Part shown: one piece after another, positions 10,010-20,309 of the stretch
Layout of the letters: each line of letters opens with the position of its first letter
Position numbering within the stretch: position 1 is the stretch's first letter
NCBI GenBank assembly: GCA_011319805.1
Contig: SJRY01000056.1
Coordinates: 1 to 51,405, forward strand
DNA from: Macrocybe gigantea
Lineage: Eukaryota > Basidiomycota > Agaricomycetes > Agaricales > Callistosporiaceae
Length of the DNA stretch: 51,405 nt
Direction: 5' to 3'
Position numbers and translations under genes: made by a program
The notes under the pieces: generated by a model
Database searches by the model: none
What the model saw: only the letters and a program-made list of their open reading frames with translations
Told to the model about the DNA's origin: nothing

Positions 10010-13000
10010 TCAGGCATCCTCAGGATGCTCCCTAAGCCAATCGTCCAACGCGCTGCAATCGTCGACCTCGTCCCGTGGAAGCCATGTGTCTTCTTCAGGC
10101 CCGTATCCTGTCCAACGAACTAAAAACTTGCGGTTAACTCCTCCCCGCCCGCATCGTTTCGAGTCGATGATCTTGTCGACGAAATATTGTTCCTCCCCGT
10201 TCTCGGAAACAATTGGCTTTGGCTCTGTACGGCGACGCGAAGGGAACTTGTCGTCATTGTTTTCCTTGTACGGTTCGAGCTCGCATGCATGAAAAACGGG
10301 ATATTGTTTCGAGGAGGCGGGCAGGTCGATCGTGTAATTCGAGGTCTCTGGATGTTTAGCCAATATCTTATATATACCATACCTTGGCATGAATTTCGCC
10401 ACCCTTTTCTCGCCGTCTTTCTTGAACTCCCTGCGCCGGTGGAAAGTTGTCAACCGAATGCGGTCGCCGATGTTGAATTCATGCTCTGGTCCCCGGTGCT
10501 TGTTCGCTTGTTGCGCTTGACTGATTTTTGACAATTGCAGGTTATCTTGCGCCTCCATGATGTTGCACTCTAACTGTGCCAGGAAATCGTTTACGGCTCA
10601 GTTGTCATTTTCGGTCGAGACGCTGAAAGGGGGAATGATACGAGGATGACGACCCGTCTTCAAGAAGAAAGGCGAGAAACCACTGCTGGCATTGACCATG
10701 TTCATGATCTGGAAACGAACCCACGGCAGTGCGCGCACCCAACCCTTCTGGTTTCGCTCGACATGGAAATGGATGCATTGAATGACTGTTTTATTAGTAC
10801 GCTCCGACGAACCATCGGTCTGAGGGTGATACGAAGTGCTCAGCTTTAGCTTTACTCCAGTGAGCTTGTGCAAGGCCGACCAAAATTTTGACAAGAAGAG
10901 GCGGTCCCTGTCCGAAATGATTTCAGAGGGCAAACCATTTTCACAGTACCATTTGTCAAAAAACAGTGTTGCCAGTTCTTCCGCCGTCATGTTGACGTTA
11001 CACGGAACCACCTGTATGTCGGCGCCTATTCAGTCCGTAAAGGTTGTGATGCAGTCATAACCTTCGTCTTCTGGAAGAGGTCCAATGAAGTCGATGGCGA
11101 CGCAGTCCCCTTGGGCATCGGGCACTGGCAACGGGTGCAGTGGGCCGGCGCGCTTCCGCGTTGAGCTCTTGTTTCGCTGGCAGTCATCACAGGAAGCGAT
11201 ATAACCCTCCTCCAAATCCTTCCGCATGTTGGGCCAATAGAAGCTGTCACGGAGTGCGGCGTAGAACTTGTCAAAGCCGAAGTGCCCTAACGCATCATGA
11301 GCCAAACGATACAAGGCCTCACGCACCTCGGGCACTTGTGGCACCGCAAGCCTTTGTCCAATATACCACAGCCCGTCTACCATTTTCACTTCCTGCATCC
11401 CGACTGAGGCATCGCTCAATTTCTGTATCCATTTGTCATTCGTGTAACCCTTTTTGATTGAATCCAGTAGATCAGCGTCAGTCGAGATGTCAAGAATTGC
11501 ACCAATCGTTTCCTTCTCATCCTCCGCAGGCGAGTCTGTGAGCCCTTGGCTGGCTGTGAAAACAGAGACCTCTGGGGAGCGTAGAACAGCGGAAGGAAAC
11601 AAGGAAGCCACGAAGTTTTCGTTGCCTATTTCATTCTCCGAGCCTAACAACGTGGGAGGATCGGTCGGCACGATCTCCACCGACGATTTTGCTTCCGGGA
11701 TGCGCGAAAGCGTGTCAGCTACACAGTTTGACTGGCCCTTGATGTATACTATTTTTGAGTCATACTGCGACATCAGTTCCATCCATCGGGCCTGTCTTTG
11801 TGACAAATCTTTCTGCTTCTCGAACGATTCCAGCGTACGGTGGTCCGTATAGATGGTGAAAGGTGAGCCGAGCAGATCGACCCGCCACTTCTTCAATGCT
11901 CGAATAATCGCTAACAATTCTTTCTCGTGGATAGGATAATTGCGCTCAGCGGGCTTTAACGGCGCAGAGTCGAACGCTACCAGACGAGCTGTCTCCCATG
12001 TGGGTCCCCACGACAGCACGGCACCTGTTCCGTGGTTCGACGTGTCCGTCATCACGAAAATCTTGTTGTCCACAGGATTTTCATGGTCAATTGTCGTTAG
12101 GCACTCGCTGGATGTCGCCAAACACTTGATGCCATCAAAAGCCCACTGGTGCTCTGCGGTCCATTCCGGGAACTTCTTCTCGCATGCTCTCATCGTCAAG
12201 CTGTTCAACACTCTCGTATACTCGGCGAGGTGCGGCAGAAAACTTGCAACGTATCGTACAAGTCCCAAGAAGGCCCTCACATCAGAAACAGACTTCGGCA
12301 CAGGCCAATCCAGGATGCGAGCGATTTTCGACCCGTCAGCCTGGATGCCTTTCTGTGATATGATGTGCCCGAGGAAATTGATTTGAAGACAGAAAAGGTG
12401 CGTTTTCTTTGGGTTGCAATACAATCTCGCATCAGCCAACGCCTTTAGGATCGTCCTCACATTACGTATGTGCTCTTCCATGGAATCCGACCAAATGACG
12501 ATATCGTCAAGATACACGTGGCAAATCTTTCCGATCCACAGGCGCAGCGCCGCGGTGACACGGCGTTGGTGAATCGCTGGTGCGTTTTTCAATCCCATAG
12601 GCATTACATTCCACTCATACAACCCAAAGGGCGTCAATACTGCTGTCAACGCAATGTCTTCAGGCCTCATTCGAGTCTGAAAAAAGCTATTCGTCATATC
12701 AATGGTACCCCAAATCTTTCCTTTTGCACAATCCGCCAGAATGTCATCGACGCGAGGTAAGGGATGACTGTTGGCTATTGTGTTCGAATTTAACTGACGG
12801 TAATCGTTTACCCAATGAGGCAGGACCGTTACGTCCGCCTTGGGAATGATGAACGAAGGCGACACGTGTTGCGATGATGAGGGGCGGATCTTGCCACTAT
12901 CCAAATGTTGCTGAATCAGAGTGCGCCAGGCATCTCTGTACTTGCGAGGGCAACCGTATGTTCTCGTTGCTATTTTCTTATTTGCATCCTTAAGTCTGAT

Positions 13001-13075
13001 CGAGGCGTAGACGTCTTTAGGCAACTCGTCGACATGCGGAATAGGCTCAAAGATCTCTTTGAAGTCTGTGCGCAC
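10010..13075 (-). pseudogene. pol: Retrotransposon pol: RT, RNase H, integrase, chromodomain
   Basis: Reverse transcriptase: YRQLNSNTIANSHPLPRVDD, then TPFGLYEWNVMPMGLKNAPA and the catalytic YLDD (about 12510). RNase H: MTDTSNHGTGAVLSWG and IHEKELLAI...YTDHRTLE. Integrase: zinc-binding H-x-H region (LAHDALGHFG) with CDDCQ. Its catalytic triad is D in AIDFIGPLP, D in ISDRDRLF and E in SSERTNK. A chromodomain ends the protein (FLVRWTGYGPEEDTWLPRDE, about 10095-10150). Two TGA codons at 11030-11032 and 10598-10600 break the frame inside and after the integrase core. The frame is -1 relative to gag, joining around 13055-13075. In relatives gag and pol are commonly one frame, so an indel is as likely as programmed shifting. 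Confidence 0.93.
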
Positions 13076-15195
13076 TCCGCGTCGAGTCTGTTCAGCTCGT
13101 CGAGATGTGCCAGCGCCTCAATACACTCCTTTATTGCCACAATGACATCAACTTGGCGTACATTTTCACAGCGAGCGTCGACTTCTTTCTTTCGTAGTGC
13201 CAGTACATTCTGTAATTCGCCTAACATAATCGTACGTTTTTGAGCAAAATCTTTAGCAGTCTTAGTTCGCAAGTCTTTGTGATATGAAGCTACAGTTTTC
13301 TTAATGTGAGACGGTGCCTTAGGCATCCAAAGCATTGCTGTCGGCGAAGAGGGATCCAAAATGTTCACATTGATCCGTTTATCTATCACAGTGCGCTCTT
13401 CATGGTCTATAACGATGTGGTTCACAAACAGAAAAGGCATTCCCAGAATGAGAGACGTGCAAAGTCCGGGTGCAATTAAGGCTCGAATGGGAGTAGAGGT
13501 CCATGATCCATCTGTAGTGGTGCAACGTAACTTTACGAACTCGTGCAAAATAATCATAGTCTTTTTCTCTCTAATCGCGACGTCAACGTGTTCGGGTTCA
13601 GGCAAAACGAAACGACGGAGCTTCAGGCGGTCGACAATATCCGGGCGTATTAAGACTAAATGCACGCCATTGTCAATAAGAGCGGTGACCTGCAGTGTGG
13701 GCGCATCCCCACTGGGTGTCAAATGACACTCCCAGCGGAATTGCGGTACCACAAAAGGGGCGCTCACCGAAGAAGAATCAGATTCGTAGTCATTTACAAT
13801 TTTCGGCAGGATGACACCTGCGGCTTTGGTCGAATCATCGTCCTTGTCAACAACCTCAATGCGAGCGTTGCTGGCATCGTTCAGGACAGCATTGACCGAA
13901 CGGCCCTTCTTAGGTGCCGAACGGGATCGTTGCGAAGTCGAAGCCGATGCAGAAGAACTAGCATCGGGACGATTCTTTCGTAGGTTCTCTACTCGCTCTG
14001 CGGTGAGCGGGACGTAAGAGGCGCCATCCGGTGGACCGGTAGGACATTTGTTCGAATGATGATCTGCGAACGGATCCCGACAAAGGAGACATCCATCGTT
14101 TTCGAAAATAGCCCGATGTTCGAACTGTTGCAGTGGGGGCGGTAAGACGTCGAAATTGGAGCCAGTTCGAGTCGCCACGTCATAGCCTCGAGCGCGTTGA
14201 GTGCCTTTGTTCGCTCCTTTGCGAGGTGGTCCCGAGTTGAAACTACCTGAGGCTGAACGTTTCTTCGTGTTACCGGAGTCCGTCTGATTGTTGCTGCCCG
14301 AGCTACTTTTGTTGAACTCGGAGAACCTCGCTCGCTCGCGCGCAAGCTTTTCATCCTCCTCATGAACGGCATGAAGCCACTTGAAGAAGGTGTTGTGAGG
14401 GATCTTCTTTGCAGCGGATCTGAGGTCGGGGAGCATTTTGGCATCGAGCAACTTCACCAACGCCTTGTCTGTCAAGTGAGAGTCTGTCCCCTTCAGGAGT
14501 CCGTTCAATTTTTGACACTCCGTAGCCCATCCGAGGAAGCGCTCACCCTTTCGCATCTTTTTGTCCTGGAGCTTGATGTAGACCTTGTCTTCCCATTCTG
14601 GTTCCAGGAAAGTAGACCTAAACTTGTCGAAAAACTCGTCGAAAGATAGCGCCAGCAGGGCCTCCCGATTGTTTTCGAACCAGTCGACCTGACGGCTATC
14701 CCGACAACACATCAAAGCCTTCTTTATCTTCTCGTCGTCTTCTGTTATTTCTTTCTCGTCGAAGTAATGTGTCAAACCCCGATGGAATTCGCGCATAACC
14801 AAAGGGTCGACGACGCCGGAGGACAAAATGGGGAGCTTGTTCGGGGCAGTCTGCGAAAAGGTCGCGTATTGAATTCCGTTGACTTGTGCGGACATGATGG
14901 GCAAAACGGCTTCGGTATCTGATGAACTTGTGGTAGGTTGGCGTTTTCTAATGCGATTTGTAGGGGATACTGGAGTGGGAGCGTTTCTGGGGTGTTGAAT
15001 GCGTCCCAGAGTAGGTATATGCGGCGAAATCTGTGGTCTTTCTCCCGAAGATGGGATGGGGGTGAGCGGAGAAGATGGGGGATCTCCCTGTCCTTTGTTA
15101 TTACACGGCGGGGTCTGCGTATTCGGATTCAGACGCCTTGACCTTCGGCTGGGGGTCTTAGGCACCGTTCCCCGCCCACGCGATGTCTCTGTCAT
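12970..15195 (-). CDS. gag: Retrotransposon gag-protease polyprotein
   Basis: The ATG at 15195 opens MTETSRGRGTVPKTPSRRSR, a basic disordered leader. It is followed by a capsid-like helical domain of about 200 residues (residues 115-290: LVMREFHRGLTHYFDEKEI ... FFKWLHAVHEEDEKLAR). A zinc-knuckle-like CLLCRDPFADHHSNKC lies near residue 370. An aspartic protease follows with active-site ALIDNGVHLVLIRPDIV (about residue 510); Asn replaces the usual Ser/Thr after the catalytic Asp. The frame stops at 12970, overlapping pol by about 105 bases. The homology continues into the -1 frame near NRLDAECAQT, so the last 15 or so residues in this frame are probably not native. Confidence 0.9.
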   Translation of the reverse strand: MTETSRGRGTVPKTPSRRSRRLNPNTQTPPCNNKGQGDPPSSPLTPIPSSGERPQISPHIPTLGRIQHPRNAPTPVSPTNRIRKRQPTTSSSDTEAVLPIMSAQVNGIQYATFSQTAPNKLPILSSGVVDPLVMREFHRGLTHYFDEKEITEDDEKIKKALMCCRDSRQVDWFENNREALLALSFDEFFDKFRSTFLEPEWEDKVYIKLQDKKMRKGERFLGWATECQKLNGLLKGTDSHLTDKALVKLLDAKMLPDLRSAAKKIPHNTFFKWLHAVHEEDEKLARERARFSEFNKSSSGSNNQTDSGNTKKRSASGSFNSGPPRKGANKGTQRARGYDVATRTGSNFDVLPPPLQQFEHRAIFENDGCLLCRDPFADHHSNKCPTGPPDGASYVPLTAERVENLRKNRPDASSSASASTSQRSRSAPKKGRSVNAVLNDASNARIEVVDKDDDSTKAAGVILPKIVNDYESDSSSVSAPFVVPQFRWECHLTPSGDAPTLQVTALIDNGVHLVLIRPDIVDRLKLRRFVLPEPEHVDVAIREKKTMIILHEFVKLRCTTTDGSWTSTPIRALIAPGLCTSLILGMPFLFVNHIVIDHEERTVIDKRINVNILDPSSPTAMLWMPKAPSHIKKTVASYHKDLRTKTAKDFAQKRTIMLGELQNVLALRKKEVDARCENVRQVDVIVAIKECIEALAHLDELNRLDAECAQTSKRSLSLFRMSTSCLKTSTPRSDLRMQIRK

Positions 15196-15368
15196 ACTAG
15201 AACGAGGCGTAGCGAGACTTTGAACTAAAATGGTGAATCACCTTTCGGGCGATCTCCACGCGCTTGATGATTGCTTGTCGATATCGAAGAGGACCTTTCG
15301 GGTCCGAGCGATGTCGATAATGAACGGAATATGGGTGGAAAAAAAACTCGGCGATGAAGATTAAAAAG

Positions 15369-15532
15369 TGAAAACCCCCTCTCGGAGGGAAAACTAGCGA
15401 AGGCGAACAGACGAAGATAATCTTCAAGCCAGATGTATACTCAATGAAGTGAAGTTACATGAAGCGGAATCCCAACCGTCAAGTCCACCCATTACATAAG
15501 AATGTGCTGATGTAAACTGGGGCAGGTTTACA
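15369..15532 (-). repeat. 5' LTR of the Ty3/gypsy element (164 bases)
   Basis: Same structure as 9758-9921. On the minus strand the sequence directly inside this LTR begins CTTTTTAATC, so the primer-binding site is not the common TGG-starting tRNA complement. Transcription of the element would start in this LTR and run leftward. Confidence 0.95.
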
Positions 15533-15537
15533 TCGTG
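15533..15537. repeat. Target-site duplication (right copy), TCGTG
   Basis: Identical to 9753-9757, directly outside the LTR end. It confirms that the two flanks were contiguous before insertion. Confidence 0.9.
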
Positions 15538-15692
15538 ACATCCAACCGCTTGCGACTTTCATGGGCAAGATATGAGGAGGGACTTATTAATGTCAGACAG
15601 GCTGTATGGCTTGCGATGGAGAGGATCAGGCATTCGATTGAAAAGGCACTACTATATTGGCAATACGTTTTTTGTAATCATTACATTGCTTA
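15538..15692 (+). pseudogene. 3' end of the unidentified gene split by the Ty3 element
   Basis: When 9757 is joined to 15538 the reading frame of the upstream fragment stays open. It encodes SNRLRLSWARYEEG, then NVRQAVWLAMERIRH and ALLYWQYVFCNHYIA, and stops at TAG 15690-15692. The run is about 52 codons, helical and Trp/Tyr-rich like the upstream part. The loss would remove the last 50 or so residues from the host protein. Family not recognised. Confidence 0.5.
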
Positions 15693-16867
15693 GTCTTGCA
15701 TGATGTGACTACAAATGTCGTGGACTTCCACCGCAACTCATGCACTGCCGGCACGATGATTTCTATAGACTATGTGTCGCACGTGCTACTCACTTACCCA
15801 AGGAAGCACGACAGTGAACATCCAAATAGTGCTGACCAAGCGAGCTAACCAAATGCTGCTTCTCTGTCTCCACCCGCAATGAGCGCGCAGCCAAAAATCC
15901 GCGAGGCGATATAGCCGCTGTTCGGCATCTGCAACGCGTCACACTTTGATGGCCGAAGCAAATCATATCACCTCCAGAGAGCGTTCATGTTGAAATCAAG
16001 AAATGCATGGCTTCTCCGCCCGTCTCCGCCCACACAGGCCATCGGCGATGCAACACGCACATCGCGCTATGCATATTAACTAATTGGAGTACAAGTTGTG
16101 AGGTCTCAACCTCACCTCTGTTTCTACCGTGGACAATTTTTGCCTTGGATTCTTATTGCTTTCATTCATTGCTGCGACCTCAATTGGCTCCACCTCGATT
16201 ATAAGATGCGAAAGGGCAGCAACAGTTCTCAACCAAGCATCTTGTGAACATGCTTCATCCACCGAATTCAATGCACTGCTACAGGACACTTTCAGAAGCA
16301 CCACTCTCTACACTCATGGTGCATGGCGGCCTCCATAGAGATTTCCAGCCATCTACCTTCATGCAGTGCCTGCTCAAGGTAAGCCGTTTATTAGCGCAGG
16401 CATTCATAGGCCAAGTGCTGGATATGATGAATGAGGTACGCGGTACTCAAAACATATGGACAAATGAGAAGAGGCTGATCAGGGGCGTCTTCTCGGTCAG
16501 GATCATGTAGGGTGGCGGGCCTCACAGCCATGGAACTTATGTATGTGGAGGTCGATAGTTGTGGACTGGACAGCTCTACAAGTATCCTGCATTGCAAGAT
16601 ACTATCTGACACGCAAAGAACAAGTATTCGGCATGCCTTGCATCCTGCGGACAAAAGCATTTCCTTTGAAAACAATAGATACTGTACCTAGAAATGACCC
16701 ACATGCCTTCCCGACGACCATTAGCGGCAACAAGTAGAGTAAAGTAAAGAATTAATCTGATAGCTCAAATGAACGTTGGAAAAAAAAAGAAGGAAAGGAT
16801 AAAGGAGAGGCGCGTCGCTATGAACGAAGTGTATATCGCGCATTAGATGTACTCGAGAACACAGCGA
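15693..16867. other. No supported gene
   Basis: Short open stretches exist on both strands (for example plus 16130-16340 and 16244-16510), but none shows a recognisable domain, consistent splice sites or a convincing start. The 3' half (16740-16870) may hold the terminator of the minus-strand gene that follows. Confidence 0.3.
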
Positions 16868-18751
16868 TCATCTCATCAACCTCATCACCAAACGTGAACC
16901 TGTGTTCACAATCACCGTCGTTGAAACGCGTGAATCGCGCCATGACAGGACCTCCTCAAAGTACAAGCTCAAGAGCGACATGTGCCCCGCATGCCACGGA
17001 GGTGGAGGGAAGTCGGACAGGTTGTACATGCGTGACGCTGTGGATGCCGTCATGTAGCTGCTCCGTGTCAGGTCGGCAGAGGGCTGGCTGGCTGGACGAC
17101 GCGATGAGCGGCTGCATGATGGTGGACTTGCTTTCGTGCTCGTGCGCACTAGTGTGCTCCTCAGACCTGCTATAGTGACCCTCTGATATCTAGCCTGCCA
17201 TCGACAACAGGTGGTCCGTCTGCACCGCTGGTGGCGTCGTCACGGACTCGATGACTGAACAGTTCTTCGTCCATCACGCGAAACATCAGCACAAGCATTT
17301 CCTCGTTATGAACAGTTCTTACCAGTTCCACCGTGATCTGGATCCGTAGGTGACAATGACCCTAACCACACCGCCTCTACCTCAGCTTCTACATCCACCG
17401 GAAGCGTCCCAGAGGGCTTGAACGCCTGTATCGGATCCATCAGCACGCCTGCCCTGGCACGTGCACCTCCCTCCGGGGGTCCTCCTCGAACACAAACTCC
17501 AAGCTCGACTCCCCCTGCTTGCTGCCACCATTCAAGTCTGCCGTGTTCGGCACCGTAATGCTCGACCGCGAGTACTGGCTGCTCTCCAGCTCCGCCGCGA
17601 GCTGCTCGTACTCCTTGCTCAGCCGTCACGGGAGGCTTGTCAACCCACTGCCTGTCCGCGGCAGCCGCGAACGCAGTGAGCTTGTCGACGTCATAGCCCC
17701 CAGTGATGCCGCTGTCACCGCTTTCCTATCGTTGTCCTGAAACGCGAACATGTCGTGGGTTGTCAGACACCACGCCTGGTGAGAGGCTCAGCCGGTGGAG
17801 ATCATCCACGCTTGAGGTCCGGTGCATCATCGAGGTCACTTCCAAGACCTCCCGCAGCAGCATCGACAAGGATGCGAACATGTGCTTCTGACTCGGATCA
17901 CTCGTATTTTGCAGTTGCGCGACGTACGGCGGATGCGAGACGTCATGCTGCACCGGCTGTCTGCATGCCCGCTGTGGTTGGGGGGAAGCGGGAACCCCTG
18001 TCACGTGCCCTCGTTTCTGACAGCGTCAACACCTGAGCTAGACGCCTTTCTCGGGATCTCCTGCAGTCGCACAGCATTCGCCAGTGTCTCGCTGACGCTA
18101 ACCGTGTCCAGGATCATCGTCGAGTTGCGCAGTGACTCGTGGCCACTCTCGGAAATGAAGGGTGACTACTGGATCTCATGTGGCAGGACCTCCCACACGA
18201 TGCCGGGTGACCATGCTGCCCAGATCTTCGCGGTCGGAAGAACGTTGCTGTCAGGCCGTCCTTGAGCTAGCGCCATCGTCGAATGAATCGCGCGATGCCT
18301 GGACATATGAATGGAGATGCGGTGGGCGCTGTCGCTCTGGGCCTTCGTCCTGTTGCTGTTCTGGAGCCTTGGCCGCCTGCGAAGATTCACTAGACTTCCT
18401 CAACACCGATCGCCCAAAGGAGTCCGTCGTGGAGTGGCCGTGAGAATTGGATGACTTGGACAGCGTCTTGCTGAGCGAGCTCGAATATGCATGGGATATC
18501 CGGCTGAATGTGCCCGTACTGGTGCTGATCGTCTGTGAATTGGACTGCTGCGGCGGACATGGGCATTTCAGCCTAGCTTCCGAGGTAAGCATGGACAACG
18601 AGAAACTCAAGATTGCTGGGGTCTTCTTTCCGCTTTCCCTTGTCCATGAGAGATTTTGAGCACCCGCGAGGCACACTTCGTGTCTGCTTCTTTTGGAAGG
18701 AATGCATCGCTCGTGCCTGCCCTTGATCATCATCATCTCGGCGCACTTCAT
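16868..18751 (-). CDS. Unidentified Ser-rich protein, multi-exon, GC-rich
   Basis: On the minus strand a series of coding-like blocks is seen. They include a Ser-rich start (TFSRISHAYSSSLSKTLSKS, about 18500) and QGRPDSNVLPTAKIWAAWSP (18240). Others are ESLRNSTMILDTVSVSETLA (18120), SLSMLLREVLEVTSMMHRTS (17850), TAASLGAMTSTSSLRSRLP (17700), EYEQLAAELESSQYS (17600) and, near the end, MARFTRFNDGDCEHRFTFGD (16900). They sit in different frames, so several introns, base errors, or both are involved. GC content is visibly higher than on either side. I cannot assign a family, and start, stop and splice sites are all uncertain. Confidence 0.4.
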
Positions 18752-19481
18752 GCATTCGCTTCAACTTTTTATGGCTCCCAAGCCTTCGGTGCATTTGTGG
18801 TACCATTGCACGATGAAGTCATTGTGCACCAGCAATTGCGGCAGTTAATGAGGTGAGGACGGGCCACCTTCTGTGCCAAAATTCGACCTCCCTTAATGGT
18901 TCTGCATGCCAAAGGACTCACCAACATTTTGCCGTGTCGAAGCCCTTCTGGTGGGTCTAATATGTCGCTTTAAATTATGTGCTCATTTCCTAGGATCACA
19001 TATATCGTGCGGAATCTGTATGAGCAACACATGTCTCCCTAGTCTGCCACCGGCTGTCAGGGATCGTGACGCAGTCGTCGTCATGCACGAACTCACTGAA
19101 GCGCTTGTTCTGCGGGACTACGTCTCTATCTGTGGCGACAATGCGATGCTGGGCAGATCTGAGGACTCGAGTTGCGGTTTTGATATTGCTACCTGGCATG
19201 TATTCAATGCTACAGCGATGCAACCGTAATGCACTACTTGTGCATGGCTAATAGCTGTCGCACATAACCAAATTCATTGCATGATGGCTCACAGTTGTAA
19301 TCCAGAGGGGACACAGGGAAGACACTATCTCTGTATGTCGCGTGATATTCCAAATTAAAAGGTGAAGCTCGAAAGGCGAGAAATCAAGACTTGCGATGCG
19401 CAATTCCGCAAATGATGTTACAGTGCGTATCCCATTCACAGTCGCAATTTTACAGCTCATGACACATTTTGTTAACGTCCA
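18752..19481. other. No supported gene
   Basis: Only short, overlapping open stretches are present on both strands; none has a recognisable motif. The region presumably contains promoter sequence for the minus-strand gene at 16868-18751. Confidence 0.3.
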
Positions 19482-19841
19482 TCACATGAGCCCATCTACC
19501 CCTCCCTCTCCATTTTTTCCCTCCATTAGGAAACCAATCTGCGCCATTCCGTGCAGGATAAACATGCAACGTCCCATATGCGCAACCTTTGACGAACCCT
19601 CGCACTGTCCAATGCAATTCGCGTTCATCGGAAACGTGGAGTCCACCCCTTCAAGGTAAATAGGTCCACTATATTTGTGCTTCCAGACCAGTAAATGTAC
19701 TTACATGACAACCCAGTCGATGCTTGATCCCTTGAAGCGGTCGAGAATTTTTTGTTCATGCTCATTCACCGCCTGCTTCACCCTTTCGCGAAGTGTATCA
19801 AGCTGGTGCTCTGGAATTGCGTCGAAGGAGAAGATGCACAT
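19482..19841 (-). CDS. Small unidentified protein (107 aa, two exons)
   Basis: The minus-strand ATG at 19841 opens MCIFSFDAIPEHQLDTLRER and continues to SSIDWVV. A consensus donor GTAAGT at 19704 and an ATATAG acceptor at 19669 define a 36-base intron. Exon 2 then reads GPIYLEGVDSTFPMNANC, VAHMGRCMFILHGMAQIGF and stops at 19482-19484. Exon lengths 137 and 187 give exactly 107 codons plus stop. The protein starts with an amphipathic helix and has a Cys/Met-rich centre, with no signal peptide. I do not recognise it. The intron is shorter than usual here, which is the main doubt. Confidence 0.5.
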
Positions 19842-20309
19842 ATTTTAAGAGTGCGCGTTTGCCGTTAGCGGAATGCGACGAGTGACGATTCTTGCACTGC
19901 GAAATTAAGCTCAAAAGCTTCTCTGTTGTCGTGACGCTATGCGCATGTCGCGACTAACTCATGGACTACTACGGATGCGTCGCTGAATACGACGCTTATC
20001 ATCTCGCTTGGGACGCGCTCATCATGCCTGGCATCGATGTGATGAGCGACGCGATCAGTTTTTCCTTGGCTCTTTCACAGCGAAAAATCATTTATTTATT
20101 TTATTTTATTTTTCACAGGGACAGGGGATACCTTTATTTATTTATTTTCCACTTCAATAAAACTAAGATATAATCCTGTGGCATATCTATTTTCAGCATT
20201 AAATACTGATTGCACATTACTAGCCATTAATCAATATCACCTTTTTTATGCAGAAAAAACTTGAAGAAAGGTGATATTGCCTGTATGTATTTCTACCAGT
20301 TTAAGCTAT
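19842..20309. other. AT-rich intergenic stretch with a hairpin
   Basis: 20085-20165 is built from TTTAT-type repeats. A 13-base perfect inverted repeat, CAATATCACCTTT at 20232-20244 and AAAGGTGATATTG at 20267-20279, would form a stem with a loop of about 22 bases. It could be a small transposon remnant or a transcript hairpin. No gene is supported before about 20310. Confidence 0.35.

Larger units (their letters stand above)
9758..15532 (-). mobile_element. Complete Ty3/gypsy LTR retrotransposon (chromovirus)
   Basis: The element is 5775 bases, bounded by 164-base LTRs that begin TG and end CA, with an exact TCGTG duplication outside. The coding strand is minus: gag-protease, then reverse transcriptase, RNase H, integrase and a chromodomain, which is the chromovirus order. 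The LTRs differ at four positions, all transitions (about 2.4%), so the insertion is fairly young. Two in-frame TGA codons and a -1 shift interrupt pol, so this copy is probably not autonomous as read, unless the shift is a base missing from the assembly. A purine-rich tract (GGCCGGAGGAG on the minus strand) abuts the 3' LTR and fits a polypurine tract. Confidence 0.95.

Noticed and set aside
12970..13075. Programmed -1 ribosomal frameshift between gag and pol
   Set aside because: No classical slippery heptamer was seen at the joint, and -1 shifts recur in host genes of this window, so a lost base is at least as likely.
10086..15223. Plus-strand open stretches across the retrotransposon
   Set aside because: They are antisense shadows of gag-pol; none has a domain, whereas the minus strand carries every expected catalytic motif.
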